Assembly: GCA_900129675.1 (NCBI GenBank)
Contig: FSRD01000001.1
Span: forward strand, 5,569,501 to 5,633,500
Length of the DNA stretch: 64,000 bases
Direction of reading: 5' to 3'
DNA from: Bradyrhizobium erythrophlei
GTDB lineage: Bacteria > Pseudomonadota > Alphaproteobacteria > Rhizobiales > Xanthobacteraceae
Part shown: piece after piece, positions 45,240-54,591 of the stretch
Layout: each line of letters begins with the position of its first letter
Position numbering within the stretch: position 1 is the stretch's first letter
The notes under the pieces: model-generated
The model's input: the letters and a program-made list of their open reading frames with translations, nothing else
The model's database searches: none
Told to the model about the DNA's origin: nothing
Position numbers and translations under genes: made by a program

Positions 45240-45710
45240 ATGTCAAGCAACAAGCCGACCAAAATCGATGACGTCTTGCTGATCGTGCAGGTCGTCCAAG
45301 TCACGGGACGCCTTGGACTTTCGATGGCAGGCGCGATGTGCGGGACCTTCGTAGCGGCGCAACTAACCATGACCAACGCCGAGCTGTTCGATTCCGCGGG
45401 CTTTATCGCCCTGATGATTCTGGTCGGGATACTCGGCTTCTATCTCGGCATCGATCTCCCGCGTCTGCGCGCTTCACTCACCGAGCCTGAGATCGACCGC
45501 CAAAGAATGGATTCGACCGAACTGCTTTCCAAGATCGGAACGTTTCTTGCCGCCATCGCTGCGCTGATTTCGGTCTGTGCCTTCGTGTTCGACGAGACCC
45601 TGCGACGCAGCTTCGAATACATGATTGCGTGCTGGTGGATGATTGGCGTGGTCCTCCAGATAGGCGCTGGTTTGATCAGGCGCATTCGTCTTGCGAGAGC
45701 GGCGCGTTGA
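45240..45710 (+). CDS. hypothetical membrane protein
   Basis: The 156-residue protein has four helices: GRLGLSMAGAMCGTFVAAQL, AGFIALMILVGILGFYLGID, IGTFLAAIAALISVCAFVF and MIACWWMIGVVLQIGAGLI. The ATG at 45240 follows GAGGAAGAGAGCC. No known domain. Confidence 0.75.
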   Translation: MSSNKPTKIDDVLLIVQVVQVTGRLGLSMAGAMCGTFVAAQLTMTNAELFDSAGFIALMILVGILGFYLGIDLPRLRASLTEPEIDRQRMDSTELLSKIGTFLAAIAALISVCAFVFDETLRRSFEYMIACWWMIGVVLQIGAGLIRRIRLARAAR

Positions 45711-45783
45711 TTAGTTTGGTTATCAGAAGCGCCTATCCCGGCAGTTCCGCATGGCGATCTGAGATATAACGCATGGATAGTAG

Positions 45784-46734
45784 CTAAGGTCTGAAAGACG
45801 GTGGTTCGTCTTCAGCTTCGAGCCGCTTTCTCTCCCAATATTCCATATTTTCGGCCCTATTTGCTTTGCGGGATCGGATTACTCGGGCGACCTCCTCCGG
45901 CATGGGATGGGCGACACCCGAGAGCTTATTGCGCCAGCCCGTTCGACGCCGAGCGTAATGCGCTGTTGCCGTTGCAGTGGTCTTATGACCTGCACTTGCC
46001 GCCACTTCCTCGGGCGACATCCACGTCTTGGCCGTGGCCATGCCAGCGTGGCGGGTCGAGTAGGGCGCCACGCGTTTCATGCGGATCTGCTTGCAAGCCC
46101 TCGCGATTCGCGACGCCAATTTTGCCCATAACCTACGAAAGCTCTCAGCGTCCTTCGCTCGCGTCTTTAACGTTGCTAGGAGATCGAAAAGGTCACTAAG
46201 TCCGCTCGCACCGTAGTCTCGCAGGTCGAGCCGGCGGTGTGATCCCAACGCTCTTCCGTTTGTAGCCTTTCCATTTCTGATTATTAGAATGTTGTTCTGG
46301 ATGATCGCCCTCAGCCACTCTCCTGGGCGCATGAAGAGGATGACATTATGATTGAGCAGTCGAGCAGCCAGCCTGTCGTCAGGGTGACGGCCGTCCATTA
46401 ATCGACCAATCAAGCGAGCGAACAGGTGTTCCGGGATCGTCCGTCGTTTTAGCGCGGATGTCCGGCGGGGACCCGATTTCCGAGCCCTGGGACCTTGCTT
46501 AAGGCGGGCGAGAAGATCCTCACCCCCCTCCAACTCACTTTCAGCATCCTCGATCGCAAGGCCGAGCGCTGCGCGATATTGCCGAATTGTGGCTCTCGAC
46601 CAGTGGTCATGTTTGCCCACGAACCAGTCGATCACGTCCTCGATGCAGCCGGGATGAACGCCCGCGCACCTACACAGGCTCAGATAGCGCTTGCGATAGC
46701 TGGTCTCTGTGCCGTGCGTTCGATCAACCGTCAG
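45784..46734 (-). CDS. tyrosine recombinase/integrase, N-terminus uncertain
   Basis: About 316 residues have coding character, from TVDRTHGTETSYRKRY on. The C-terminal catalytic domain shows RPGEWLRAIIQNNILIIRNG (first Arg region), PYSTRHAGMATAK, AASAGHKTTATATAHYARRR with the His and Tyr. No good start codon exists where resemblance begins (a CTG at 46734). Upstream the frame runs into the truncated GIY-YIG gene, so the integrase may have lost its own start at this junction. Confidence 0.75.
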   Translation of the reverse strand: MTVDRTHGTETSYRKRYLSLCRCAGVHPGCIEDVIDWFVGKHDHWSRATIRQYRAALGLAIEDAESELEGGEDLLARLKQGPRARKSGPRRTSALKRRTIPEHLFARLIGRLMDGRHPDDRLAARLLNHNVILFMRPGEWLRAIIQNNILIIRNGKATNGRALGSHRRLDLRDYGASGLSDLFDLLATLKTRAKDAESFRRLWAKLASRIARACKQIRMKRVAPYSTRHAGMATAKTWMSPEEVAASAGHKTTATATAHYARRRTGWRNKLSGVAHPMPEEVARVIRSRKANRAENMEYWERKRLEAEDEPPSFRP

Positions 46735-47098
46735 TCCGGTGACGTCTTGTCGGTCTCTCGGCGGTGGTCTTGTCGAAGGAGATGTCGCCGAGTCCGCTGA
46801 TGACGAACGCCTCGCGCGCGAAGGCTTTGGTCGGATCCAGAAGATGCTCAAGAAACCGGCGATAGAGATTATTCGTCTCGCCGAAATACACGACGTCGTG
46901 ACTGGCCAGGATGTAGGAGGCGGCGACCGATGCGTTGGCGGCCACGAGGTCGCGCGCATGCAGCATCGGGAATGAGCAGACCGCGAGGCGGCTGGCGTCA
47001 TCGAAGACTTCGCGAACGCCGGCGATGCCACCAGCCGGGTGATGTATGATGCTGGTGCAGCTGTTCAGCGTGGAGTTCTGAGTGTTGAAAAAAGACAT
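46724..47098 (-). pseudogene. GIY-YIG nuclease-like gene, C-terminally truncated
   Basis: From MSFFNTQNSTLNSC the frame contains AASYILASHDVVYFGETNNL, YRRFLEHLLDPTKAFA, a GIY-YIG-like fold core. It then ends GDISFDKTTAERPTRR, where it overlaps the start of the integrase frame. The usual downstream part is missing. The junction is near 46740-46770. Confidence 0.6.
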
Positions 47099-47455
47099 GT
47101 TGCGATCCCTTTGGAAAAGGGACCGGACGTCTGATTGGATCTCCGGAGCAGGCGGCCGCCGGATGTGGAAGTTATGGTTACCGGGTATCTTCCGTCCCGT
47201 GGATTGGCTCGAACGAACCTTCGTCCGGACGGTCGTCGTCTTGGTCGATCCGGTCACCTCGCACCGATTAAGGAGGCCGGCCGTGGTGGAACAGGATCGG
47301 TTCGAGAAAGATCTGGTTGACCCGGTGCGGCGGCTCTGGGGTGGGCCACCATCCGTCGGGTCCGGTCTTGTCGGTGAAACGCCTCGCCCGCCAGGAATGG
47401 ATTCGTCCCATTTCCGGCCCGGTGAAGCTAGTTCGAAACACCACGAATGCTTTTC

Positions 47456-47659
47456 TCAGATCAGTGATTTTTGGAATTCGAACAGCAGTTCCTGGTAGTT
47501 CTTGGCGAGATAGCCGACCGCACGGCCATTGCGCAATAGCTTGCCGACATTACCATTGGCTAAGACCAGACTGCGGTGGTCGGCGTGGCCTGTGAGGCTG
47601 ATGTGAAAGATCGAGCCGCAACGATTGCTACCGGCCGGCTTAATTCGTCGTTGGTCCAT
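47456..47659 (-). CDS. hypothetical 67-residue protein
   Basis: A complete frame MDQRRIKPAGSNRCG, HADHRSLVLANGNVGKLLRN, YLAKNYQELLFEFQKSLI with good coding character. No known domain; it resembles small lineage-specific proteins. Confidence 0.5.
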   Translation of the reverse strand: MDQRRIKPAGSNRCGSIFHISLTGHADHRSLVLANGNVGKLLRNGRAVGYLAKNYQELLFEFQKSLI

Positions 47660-48186
47660 CCGCGCGCGCTATTCACGATGCGAGTGCCATGACCCTATTG
47701 GCTCTTTCAAATCGTGCGATGGCGCGATTGGCAAGCCGTAATTTGTTCATGTTGCCCGCTCGAAAGTCCCTCACAATCGCGAATCCGGCAGCGATAACTG
47801 TACTGGTAGGATACATGTAAGATACAGTGAGATCCGGAATTTAAATTGATTTACAATGACTTATGTGGGGCCTCCGGGCATCTTATGAATCCCTTGGGGC
47901 TTGGGGCTTGGGGCTTGGGGCTTGGGGCTCGCCGCGACGCCAAGCTACCGCGCGTCGTGGCTGTCTGGGCCATAGGCGAAAGGAGCCCCAAACGAGACTC
48001 GCCGGGGCTCCTGTCAACGCCTAGCCACCCGCGTTGGGCGGTCGGCACCTCTTAGGTAGGCGGGGCGCGCCACTGGTCTCATTGAGGGACATCAAATAAC
48101 GCACGAAGCGTTTGAGACGCGATCCAAAAAGTAGCTCAACCTCCGGCTTTATTTCGGCAAAGTTCGGCACCGATTTCCAGCCTAGA
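47660..48186. other. intergenic region with a 7-bp tandem repeat
   Basis: No gene is supported; short frames here are shadows. The tandem array at 47893-47927 is the only clear structure. Confidence 0.5.
47893..47927. repeat. five perfect tandem copies of CTTGGGG
   Basis: Five uninterrupted 7-bp units. Such arrays are prone to slippage. No gene overlaps it. Confidence 0.9.
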
Positions 48187-48500
48187 CTTCGTATTCTACC
48201 TGAAGGGTGCCCATGAACCCGGCTAGATGGGCGATCGGCCGCTCCGCCTTGCGATCGGGGGCGTAGACATACGCCACGCCAGGCGGGTCGGCGCCACCCC
48301 AGGGGCGATCGTCGCGTGCGTAGCCCACAGTTGGCCGGTCTTGGTCTTCCCGCGTCCGGGATCGAGCACCGGCGCGCCGTCGTCTCGTCGGCGAACAGCT
48401 TGGTCGGACCCTTGAGCCTGGCGAGCAGACGCTCATGCACCGGCCGCAGCAGGAAGGCGGCGCGGCCGACCCACGATGGCCGCGCACATCATGAACTCGA
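48187..48500 (-). pseudogene. IS66-family transposase fragment with frameshifts
   Basis: One frame gives HERLLARLKGPTKLFADETT; after a frameshift another gives YARDDRPWGGADPPGVAYVY, APDRKAERPIAHLAGFMGTL, QV. Both are internal parts of the IS66 TnpC transposase. Neither end is present. Confidence 0.8.
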
Positions 48501-48557
48501 ACAAGGATCGGCGAAGTGTCCGGTCCGAATCGCCGCGGAGGGCACGGCTAGTTCACC

Positions 48558-49115
48558 TTAAGGAACAGCCCTTGGTCGCTCTCGCGGCCCAGACGTTTCG
48601 CGGCTGACCTGAGGCTTGAGTTCCAACAAGTCGGTAAAAACGTCGGCCTGTCGGCGCAGTTCATCTGCGATCATCGGAGGGCGGCTCGAAATAGTTGAAA
48701 CCACGGTAACTCTGACGCCGCGACGCTGTACAGCTTCCACCAGGGAACGAAAATCGCCATCACCCGAAAACAGAACAATTTGGTCCACGCGATCGGCAAT
48801 CTCCATGGCGTTGACCGCAAGCTCGATGTCCATACTGCCCTTGACCTTGCGCCGTCCGCTCGCGTCGGTGGACTCCTTGAGTGTCTTGGTGACAACAGTA
48901 AATCCATTATAGCTGAGCCAGTCCGTCAACGGCCGAATTGACGTAAATTCCTGGTCCTCAAACGTCGCGGTATAATAAAACGCGCGCACCAGGACACCAC
49001 GACTTTGAAACTCGTGGAGTAGTCGCTTGAAGTCCAAGTCGAAACCCAATGCTTTGGCGGTTGAGAAGAGATTGGCCCCGTCGATAAAGAGAGCGATCCT
49101 GGCAAGTGGTGTCAT
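48558..49115 (-). CDS. NYN-domain (LabA/DUF88) nuclease-like protein
   Basis: The 185-residue protein begins RIALFIDGANLFSTAKALGF, with the first acidic residue of the PIN-like NYN fold. KGSMDIELAVNAMEIA and IVLFSGDGDFRSLVEAVQRR supply further Asp residues of the metal site. NYN proteins are putative RNases. There is AGCAGGA just before the ATG. No partner gene is evident; IS debris lies downstream and ISNCY upstream. Confidence 0.92.
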   Translation of the reverse strand: MTPLARIALFIDGANLFSTAKALGFDLDFKRLLHEFQSRGVLVRAFYYTATFEDQEFTSIRPLTDWLSYNGFTVVTKTLKESTDASGRRKVKGSMDIELAVNAMEIADRVDQIVLFSGDGDFRSLVEAVQRRGVRVTVVSTISSRPPMIADELRRQADVFTDLLELKPQVSRETSGPRERPRAVP

Positions 49116-49441
49116 TCCTGCTATCCGCCTCGGAGTTTATTTGGCAGTCGGGCTGCGAGGCAGAATCTGCCTTCGGCGAAGATTATTCCAAAATATGCGA
49201 CAGGTTTCGCGAGTAATCCACTCCTGGCACCCGTAGGGCTCCAACCTGCTTAAATCGAGCGAACCCGATCGGAGCAAACTTCGCTGTGATTTCGCCATTG
49301 GCTAAAATTTCATTTTTTCTGTTGTGAGAAGTTAACCAAACCGCGCCGATCACCCGGCGTAAGCCTGCCGGAATGGCCAACCCATAAAAGTCTAACAATC
49401 GTTTTGAGCGGGAAGAAACAGCCGTTCGTTCAAATGGCCCC
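49116..49441. other. intergenic region
   Basis: No supported gene. Upstream regions of the NYN gene (minus) and the small membrane protein (plus) face each other here. Confidence 0.4.
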
Positions 49442-49807
49442 ATGGAGCCCAGTAGAGGCTCTCGATGGGGGCATCCAGTGTTTTCTCGTGATTTCAACTT
49501 TGAATCCTTCGCAGGCAATCACTCGGGACGAGACGCGGTCGACGGCTTTGCCGCTATCGCGTCCGCCCTTGATCATGGCATTGCTTCAACCGATCGGCGG
49601 TCCGGCAGCATTACCGATGTGCTGGCGATTGGTATTGGTTGGTTTGTGCTCGCAGCCATTATCTTTTATCCGGCATCGCAACTAGCTGCGATAGCCCTTT
49701 GTGCAGCATTCTTTTGCTTGCGTTCGTTTGCGCGATACGTGTTCGGATCGGACGGCACCAGGCACAGGCGATCGTCGGGCGACAGGGATCCACTGCCAGC
49801 TATCTAA
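49442..49807 (+). CDS. possible small membrane protein
   Basis: The 121-residue frame has two hydrophobic helices (VLAIGIGWFVLAAIIFYPAS, LAAIALCAAFFCLRSFARYV). The N-terminal half is uncertain and the start may lie further in. The stop is 2 nt before the ISNCY terminal repeat, so its end could be altered by the insertion. Confidence 0.4.
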   Translation: MEPSRGSRWGHPVFSRDFNFESFAGNHSGRDAVDGFAAIASALDHGIASTDRRSGSITDVLAIGIGWFVLAAIIFYPASQLAAIALCAAFFCLRSFARYVFGSDGTRHRRSSGDRDPLPAI

Positions 49808-49920
49808 CTAGCTAGTTTCTGTCGCGAAAGACATTTCGCCTTTTAAAATAGGGGTTATCTCGCGATTTTCGAGCATGGGTTTTCTTGCGGCGTGCATGTG
49901 CATAGTATCACATACTTCTT

Positions 49921-50268
49921 ATGAAGCATGTTGATTCGGAATCTCCTTCAGATGTCGCGCACTGGCTGCGGAGTGAGACGGCTAATCTTTGGCCTGCACT
50001 TCTCGGTTCGCTGAGCTTGCGGCGGAGCCGGTGCATCCGCAAGAATTGCCCGGCGTGCCAGTCTGGCGAGCAACATCAAAGTTATGTGCTGTACGGTCGC
50101 GCGAACGGGCGTCGTGTTGCCGTTTACGTTCCGGAAGAACTTGTGCTGGAGGTTCAGCGCAGCCTGGATAACGGGCGGGCTCTGCAGGATCTGCTGCACC
50201 AGGCGGCACCGCGATATATCAAGGCACTGAAGCGCGCGCGCCAAGCCAAGAAGAGCGATGAGGGCTGA
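49921..50268 (+). CDS. DUF6788-like accessory protein of the IS
   Basis: The 115-residue protein has SLRRSRCIRKNCPACQSGEQ, HQSYVLYGRANGRRVAVYVP, a Cys-containing motif followed by a beta-rich segment as in DUF6788. This gene type commonly precedes ISNCY-type transposases. The stop is 2 nt before the transposase GTG. Function unknown. Confidence 0.75.
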   Translation: MKHVDSESPSDVAHWLRSETANLWPALLGSLSLRRSRCIRKNCPACQSGEQHQSYVLYGRANGRRVAVYVPEELVLEVQRSLDNGRALQDLLHQAAPRYIKALKRARQAKKSDEG

Positions 50269-50270
50269 GC

Positions 50271-51692
50271 GTGTCCCGGACAGCGGAACGACAGGTCAGT
50301 TTTGCCGATTTTGAGCTGGTGCGTCAGGGCCTGCGCCTGGAGCCGTTGCTGCAAGCTATTTCCGAGTTTCTGGACGACCAAAAGGACATGATCGAGCAGG
50401 TCCGCTGCGATCTGACGCGGGGTTTGAAGAAGGCCGAGACCGGTCGCAACGGCCTGACGCCACAACAGGTGTTGCGCTCGCTGGTTCTGATGCGCGTCAA
50501 GAACTGGAACTATCGCGAATTACGCGAGCGGATTGCCGACGGATGCACACTGCGCCAGTTCACCGACTTCTATTGTCTGCCGGTGCCGCGACACGATGCG
50601 TTCCACCGCGGCTTCAATCGGCTCACGCCCGAGACGCTCAAGGCGATCAATGATCTGGTGGTGCAGGCGGCCGTCGAGCTCGGACTGGAGGACGGCCAAA
50701 AGCTGCGTGTCGACACCACGGTGGTGCAGACCGACATTCATCATCCGACCGACAACACGCTGTTATGGGATGTCGTTCGCGTTGTCACGCGCCTGATCGG
50801 TCGCCTCGCCGCAGCGCTGGGGCGCCGGCGTATCAAGGGGTTCCGGGATCGGACGCGATCGGCGCGGCGTCGGATGCAAGAGATCCAAAGGATGACCTCA
50901 AGGCAGCGCCAGCAGCATCAGACCGGAACATACCGTGAGCTCATCGGCATTGCCACGGAGGTCGTCGAAAGTGCACGAACGGCGCTGCAGCAGACCGGCA
51001 AAGCGCGCGGCAAAGATATGATCGCCGATCTGGCGATCGCGGAGACGCGCAAGGAGATCGAGCATTTTTGTGGTCTGGGAGCCCGTGTGATTGGTCAGTC
51101 GCGCCGGCGTGTGCTCGATGGCGAGCAAGTTCCGACGGCCGAGAAGATCTATTCGATTTTTGAGCCCCATACCGACCTGATCAAGCGCGGCAAGGTGCAG
51201 ACGCCGATCGAGTTCGGCCACAAGGTCTTCCTCGCCGAAAGCGCGCGCGGCTTGATCACCCAGTATAAGGTGTTGGACGGAAATCCCGTCGATGAGCAGC
51301 ATGTGATTGCTTCGCTGGAGCGCCACAAGCAGACCTTCGGCGACGTCCCCAAATTGTATGGATCGGATCGCGGCTTCTTCAGCGAAACGAACGTGATGTC
51401 GTGCAAGCAGCAAGGCGTCAAGGTGGTGTGCATCCCACAACGCGGCGGCACCAAAGCGCCCGAGCGCGAAGCCTATGAGAAGACCCGGGAGTTCAAGGAC
51501 GGCCAGCGCTTTCGCGCGGGCATCGAGGGGCGCATCTCGGTGTTGTTCCGCGGCCGTGGCATGAAGCGCTGTCTCGCCGAAGGTCGCGAGCGCTTTGAGC
51601 TGTGGGTCGCAGCCGCCGTGCTCGCCAACAACCTCATGAAGATTGCAGCCCTGTTGGCGGACCGACCATCGCGCAGACGAAAAGCCGCCTGA
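50271..51692 (+). CDS. ISNCY-family transposase
   Basis: The 473-residue protein (GTG start) contains RVDTTVVQTDIHHPTDNTLL, GHKVFLAESARGLITQYKVL, YGSDRGFFSETNVMSCKQQG and RAGIEGRISVLFRGRGMKRC. These supply DDE-type acidic residues and match ISNCY/IS5-like transposases. The frame is intact within perfect inverted repeats. Confidence 0.9.
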   Translation: MSRTAERQVSFADFELVRQGLRLEPLLQAISEFLDDQKDMIEQVRCDLTRGLKKAETGRNGLTPQQVLRSLVLMRVKNWNYRELRERIADGCTLRQFTDFYCLPVPRHDAFHRGFNRLTPETLKAINDLVVQAAVELGLEDGQKLRVDTTVVQTDIHHPTDNTLLWDVVRVVTRLIGRLAAALGRRRIKGFRDRTRSARRRMQEIQRMTSRQRQQHQTGTYRELIGIATEVVESARTALQQTGKARGKDMIADLAIAETRKEIEHFCGLGARVIGQSRRRVLDGEQVPTAEKIYSIFEPHTDLIKRGKVQTPIEFGHKVFLAESARGLITQYKVLDGNPVDEQHVIASLERHKQTFGDVPKLYGSDRGFFSETNVMSCKQQGVKVVCIPQRGGTKAPEREAYEKTREFKDGQRFRAGIEGRISVLFRGRGMKRCLAEGRERFELWVAAAVLANNLMKIAALLADRPSRRRKAA

Positions 51693-51904
51693 CAATATCC
51701 CTCAAGTTCGTTTGCGGCGCAAAGATATCCGCCGCACTATCTTGCAACCGAACCCGCCCCCAATGGGCGCTTAATGACATCGCGACGAAAATCGGTGTCC
51801 AATTGCCCCGGAAAATGCCGACATCCGACGTCAGTTCACCCCGGTTTTTATTGGGGAAATGGCATGCCTCGACACAAAAACAGGCGTTTCGCGACAGAAA
51901 CTAG

Positions 51905-53407
51905 CTAAGCTAGCGGGGCAGGTGCCTCGCGTGAGGTAGTAGGCAACTCCAGATCTCCCATGTGGACAGGGTAGGAATGGGAGGTCTTATCCCAGACCAG
52001 CGGCGTCCCTGACACGCGATGACCGACATAAATGCGAACCGCCCGCCACGTCGCGAAAAAGTTCACGAAGTTGCCGATCACGAGCCGGGGCGCGGCCATA
52101 AACGCATGGCGGGTATTGTAGATCATACCGGTAAAAATCATCCGATTTACCAATCGCCAAATCAGAAACAGAAAATTACCGAAGAAGAGCCACGTCGCCC
52201 AATTTGTAGAGAGCAACGTATAAGTAAACTGGTGTGCTGGATCGAAAAAGGCACGATAAAGCTCGAATACTGCGAAGTTGGCCAACACAAAGTAGGCAAG
52301 CATGACGGCCGGGCTGGTGATCACACCCTTGCGGTCACGGGCCAGGAAGTATTTCGTGCCAAGCGATCCCTGCCAGCCGTGCTCCTTCGTGCCCTGAAAA
52401 ACGATCCCCAACAGCCACCGCGCCCGCTGTCGGTAAGCCGCTTCTAGTCCGGATGGAAAAAATTCGCGTGTGGCTATCGGTAGCGAGCGGTGCAAGAGTC
52501 CCGGCTTGCCTGTGTCGGTATTGATGTCGATCGCGTAATTGGCATCGTAGGCGATAAATGCGGAATTGAAGCCCAGTTCGGAGACGCGGAAGGCGATATC
52601 GTAGTCCTCGGTAAATGACGATGTTCTGAACGCTTCGCCTTGGTTCTTGTCGGTCAAGTGCTGGATCGCTTCGCGGCTAAAGCAGGCTGAAACTCCAGCG
52701 CATGGTATGACACCGCTGATGCGTTGGCGGACTTCCAGATCCTTAGTGTGCATTTCGGCGAATTCATCCATGTAAATCCCTGACACGACAGAAAGTATCG
52801 GCCGGGAAAACGAATACACGGGCAACTGGATGAAATCGTAGATGTCAACGAGCTTGTTGAACAGTTTGAGTTCGAGTGGATGAATGAGATCCTCTGAATC
52901 GTGCATCACCAGTCCGGCGAACTGAAGTCCATGCTCGGCCTCGAACATGAAAATATCCGAGATCGTCTGGTTGAGACAGTCGGCCTTGCTAGTTGGGCCG
53001 TCGTGGGGAACGAGTACCATGTGGATATTTGGGTAAATGCCCTGGGCGCGGCGCACTTCGTCCTGTGTTTGTGGATCGTTGAGGTAGACGCCCACAAAGT
53101 AGTGCGCGTGCTGATACCGCTGCAATCGCGAATTGGATGAAAGCATTGAAAAGATCACTTCATGCTCTTTCCAGCATGGAACCATGATCGCAAACGGTCG
53201 TTCGGGCATCTGCTCGAGCAAGTCAATCGAAGGTAGCTCGCGCGCTCGAGACCCCGCACTCCCGAAAAGCCTGCTTGTCCAGTAAAAGAGGTCGACAAAC
53301 AGATCGTCGAAACTGGAGATAGCAATGATTACCCCAGCGACGAGCGTGAGCACCTCGATGACGTACATATACTGGAAAACGAATCCGGTTGAGTCTGACA
53401 TGATCAT
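51905..53407 (-). CDS. nfrB: NfrB-like membrane glycosyltransferase (GT2)
   Basis: The 500-residue inner-membrane GT2 has an N-terminal helix, a catalytic domain with AIMVPCWKEHEV, LVMHDSEDLIHP, FTEDYDIAFRV and YRQRARWLLGIVFQG (ED and QxxRW motifs), then C-terminal helices (FAVFELYRAFF, WLFFGNFLFLIWRLV). It matches NfrB, which with NfrA makes the phage N4 glycan receptor in E. coli. The ATG overlaps the wecB stop (ATGA). It ends soon after TPLVWDKTSHSYP; E. coli NfrB continues into a c-di-GMP-binding domain. The stop codon sits on the ISNCY end, so the C-terminus may have been cut by the IS. Confidence 0.85.
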   Translation of the reverse strand: MIMSDSTGFVFQYMYVIEVLTLVAGVIIAISSFDDLFVDLFYWTSRLFGSAGSRARELPSIDLLEQMPERPFAIMVPCWKEHEVIFSMLSSNSRLQRYQHAHYFVGVYLNDPQTQDEVRRAQGIYPNIHMVLVPHDGPTSKADCLNQTISDIFMFEAEHGLQFAGLVMHDSEDLIHPLELKLFNKLVDIYDFIQLPVYSFSRPILSVVSGIYMDEFAEMHTKDLEVRQRISGVIPCAGVSACFSREAIQHLTDKNQGEAFRTSSFTEDYDIAFRVSELGFNSAFIAYDANYAIDINTDTGKPGLLHRSLPIATREFFPSGLEAAYRQRARWLLGIVFQGTKEHGWQGSLGTKYFLARDRKGVITSPAVMLAYFVLANFAVFELYRAFFDPAHQFTYTLLSTNWATWLFFGNFLFLIWRLVNRMIFTGMIYNTRHAFMAAPRLVIGNFVNFFATWRAVRIYVGHRVSGTPLVWDKTSHSYPVHMGDLELPTTSREAPAPLA

Positions 53408-54591
53408 GATGCGCGATGGAGAGGTATGATTTCGGGAGAAGGCAGAGCCGAACTTTCCACAAAATTGCGGAATAGGGCTTCCACAATTCGTTTGCTTGCA
53501 TGGCCGTCGCCATACGGAAAAACAGGTCGGGCCATTCGCTTGTATTTCACAGGATTTCGATTGAGTTCAGCGAGCGAGTTAAAGACAGCTTCGCGTGAGG
53601 TACCCACGATCTCCACGACGCCTGAAGCTACCGCTTCCGGCCGCTCGGTGGTGTTGCGCAGGACCAGGACCGGCTTGCCGAGAGCCGGTGCCTCCTCCTG
53701 CAGACCGCCACTGTCTGTTACGACGCACCAGGCGTTTTGAATGGCGGCAACGATATTGCGATAGCCCAGCGGTTCGACAAGTTTGATGCGTGGGTGGTTT
53801 GAAAGGATCTCGAGTGCGATCTCGCGCGCGTTGGGATTTGGGTGCACGGGAAAGTAGACTGCGACGTCCGGAGTCAGGTCGACAAAGGCCCTGATCGCCG
53901 TGAAAGCATCTCGCAGGGGAGTGCCGAAACTCTCGCGCCGGTGCGCTGTCACCAGGATTGTGCGCAACAGCGGATAATCTGGCGGTGGCGGGGGTTTGAC
54001 TGCGGCGATTTCCAGAAGCGAGTCAATAACGGTGTTGCCCGAGACAATGATTTTTTTGGAGGGAATGTTTTCGTCTAGCAGGTTTTTTGCGGCGGCCGAT
54101 GTGGGGGCGCAGTGCAAGTCTGCGGAGACGGCAATCGCTCGACGATGAAACTCTTCCGGGAACGGCGCATCCAGGCTGCCGGTTCGCAGTCCGGCTTCTA
54201 CGTGAACGAACGAAACCTTGCGGTAAAAAGCCGCCACGGACGCCGCGTAGGCCGTTGTGGTGTCACCTTGCGCAAGCACGCAATCCGGTTGGAGTTCGCC
54301 GAAGAATTTATCAAGTCGTTGAATGAGCTGGCTCAGAAGGATTGCCGGCGTGTGGCAGTTACGCCTGTGACGGATGTTAACGTCGGACTTCAATCCAAAT
54401 TCGGCCAATGTATTTTCAAGTAACTCATTCTGCTGACCTGTTGTGATAATCCGGACGGTGGCCCAAGGCACATTGCGCAAGCGGCGTACGATGGGTGCCA
54501 TCTTGATGACTTCGGGGCGCGTGCCAATCACGAACGCAAACGTGCGGACCCTGGAAATTGGGCAAAAACTGTCCTTGCGGGGGTGATGCAT
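53404..54591 (-). CDS. wecB: UDP-N-acetylglucosamine 2-epimerase (non-hydrolysing)
   Basis: The enzyme converts UDP-GlcNAc to UDP-ManNAc. Signatures are FVIGTRPEVIKMAPI, VLAQGDTTTAYAASV, VHVEAGLRTG, FPEEFHRRAI, VTAHRRESFGTPL and VTDSGGLQEEAPALGKPVLV. A GTG at 54606 is an alternative start. It overlaps nfrB by 4 nt, so UDP-ManNAc is probably passed to the NfrB-type glycosyltransferase. No ManNAc dehydrogenase lies nearby. Confidence 0.95.
   Translation of the reverse strand: MHHPRKDSFCPISRVRTFAFVIGTRPEVIKMAPIVRRLRNVPWATVRIITTGQQNELLENTLAEFGLKSDVNIRHRRNCHTPAILLSQLIQRLDKFFGELQPDCVLAQGDTTTAYAASVAAFYRKVSFVHVEAGLRTGSLDAPFPEEFHRRAIAVSADLHCAPTSAAAKNLLDENIPSKKIIVSGNTVIDSLLEIAAVKPPPPPDYPLLRTILVTAHRRESFGTPLRDAFTAIRAFVDLTPDVAVYFPVHPNPNAREIALEILSNHPRIKLVEPLGYRNIVAAIQNAWCVVTDSGGLQEEAPALGKPVLVLRNTTERPEAVASGVVEIVGTSREAVFNSLAELNRNPVKYKRMARPVFPYGDGHASKRIVEALFRNFVESSALPSPEIIPLHRAS

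Larger units (their letters stand above)
49810..51906. mobile_element. complete ISNCY-type insertion sequence
   Basis: The 20-bp perfect terminal inverted repeats AGCTAGTTTCTGTCGCGAAA lie at 49810-49829 and, inverted, at 51887-51906. Inside are a small DUF6788-like gene and the transposase, both on plus. Flanks read CTAA/CTAG-rich on both sides, so the target duplication cannot be fixed by eye. The right end abuts the stop codon of the nfrB-like gene. Confidence 0.85.

Noticed and set aside
47893..47927. Tandem repeat considered as a CRISPR-like array
   Set aside because: Units are 7 bp with no spacers, so it is a simple tandem repeat.
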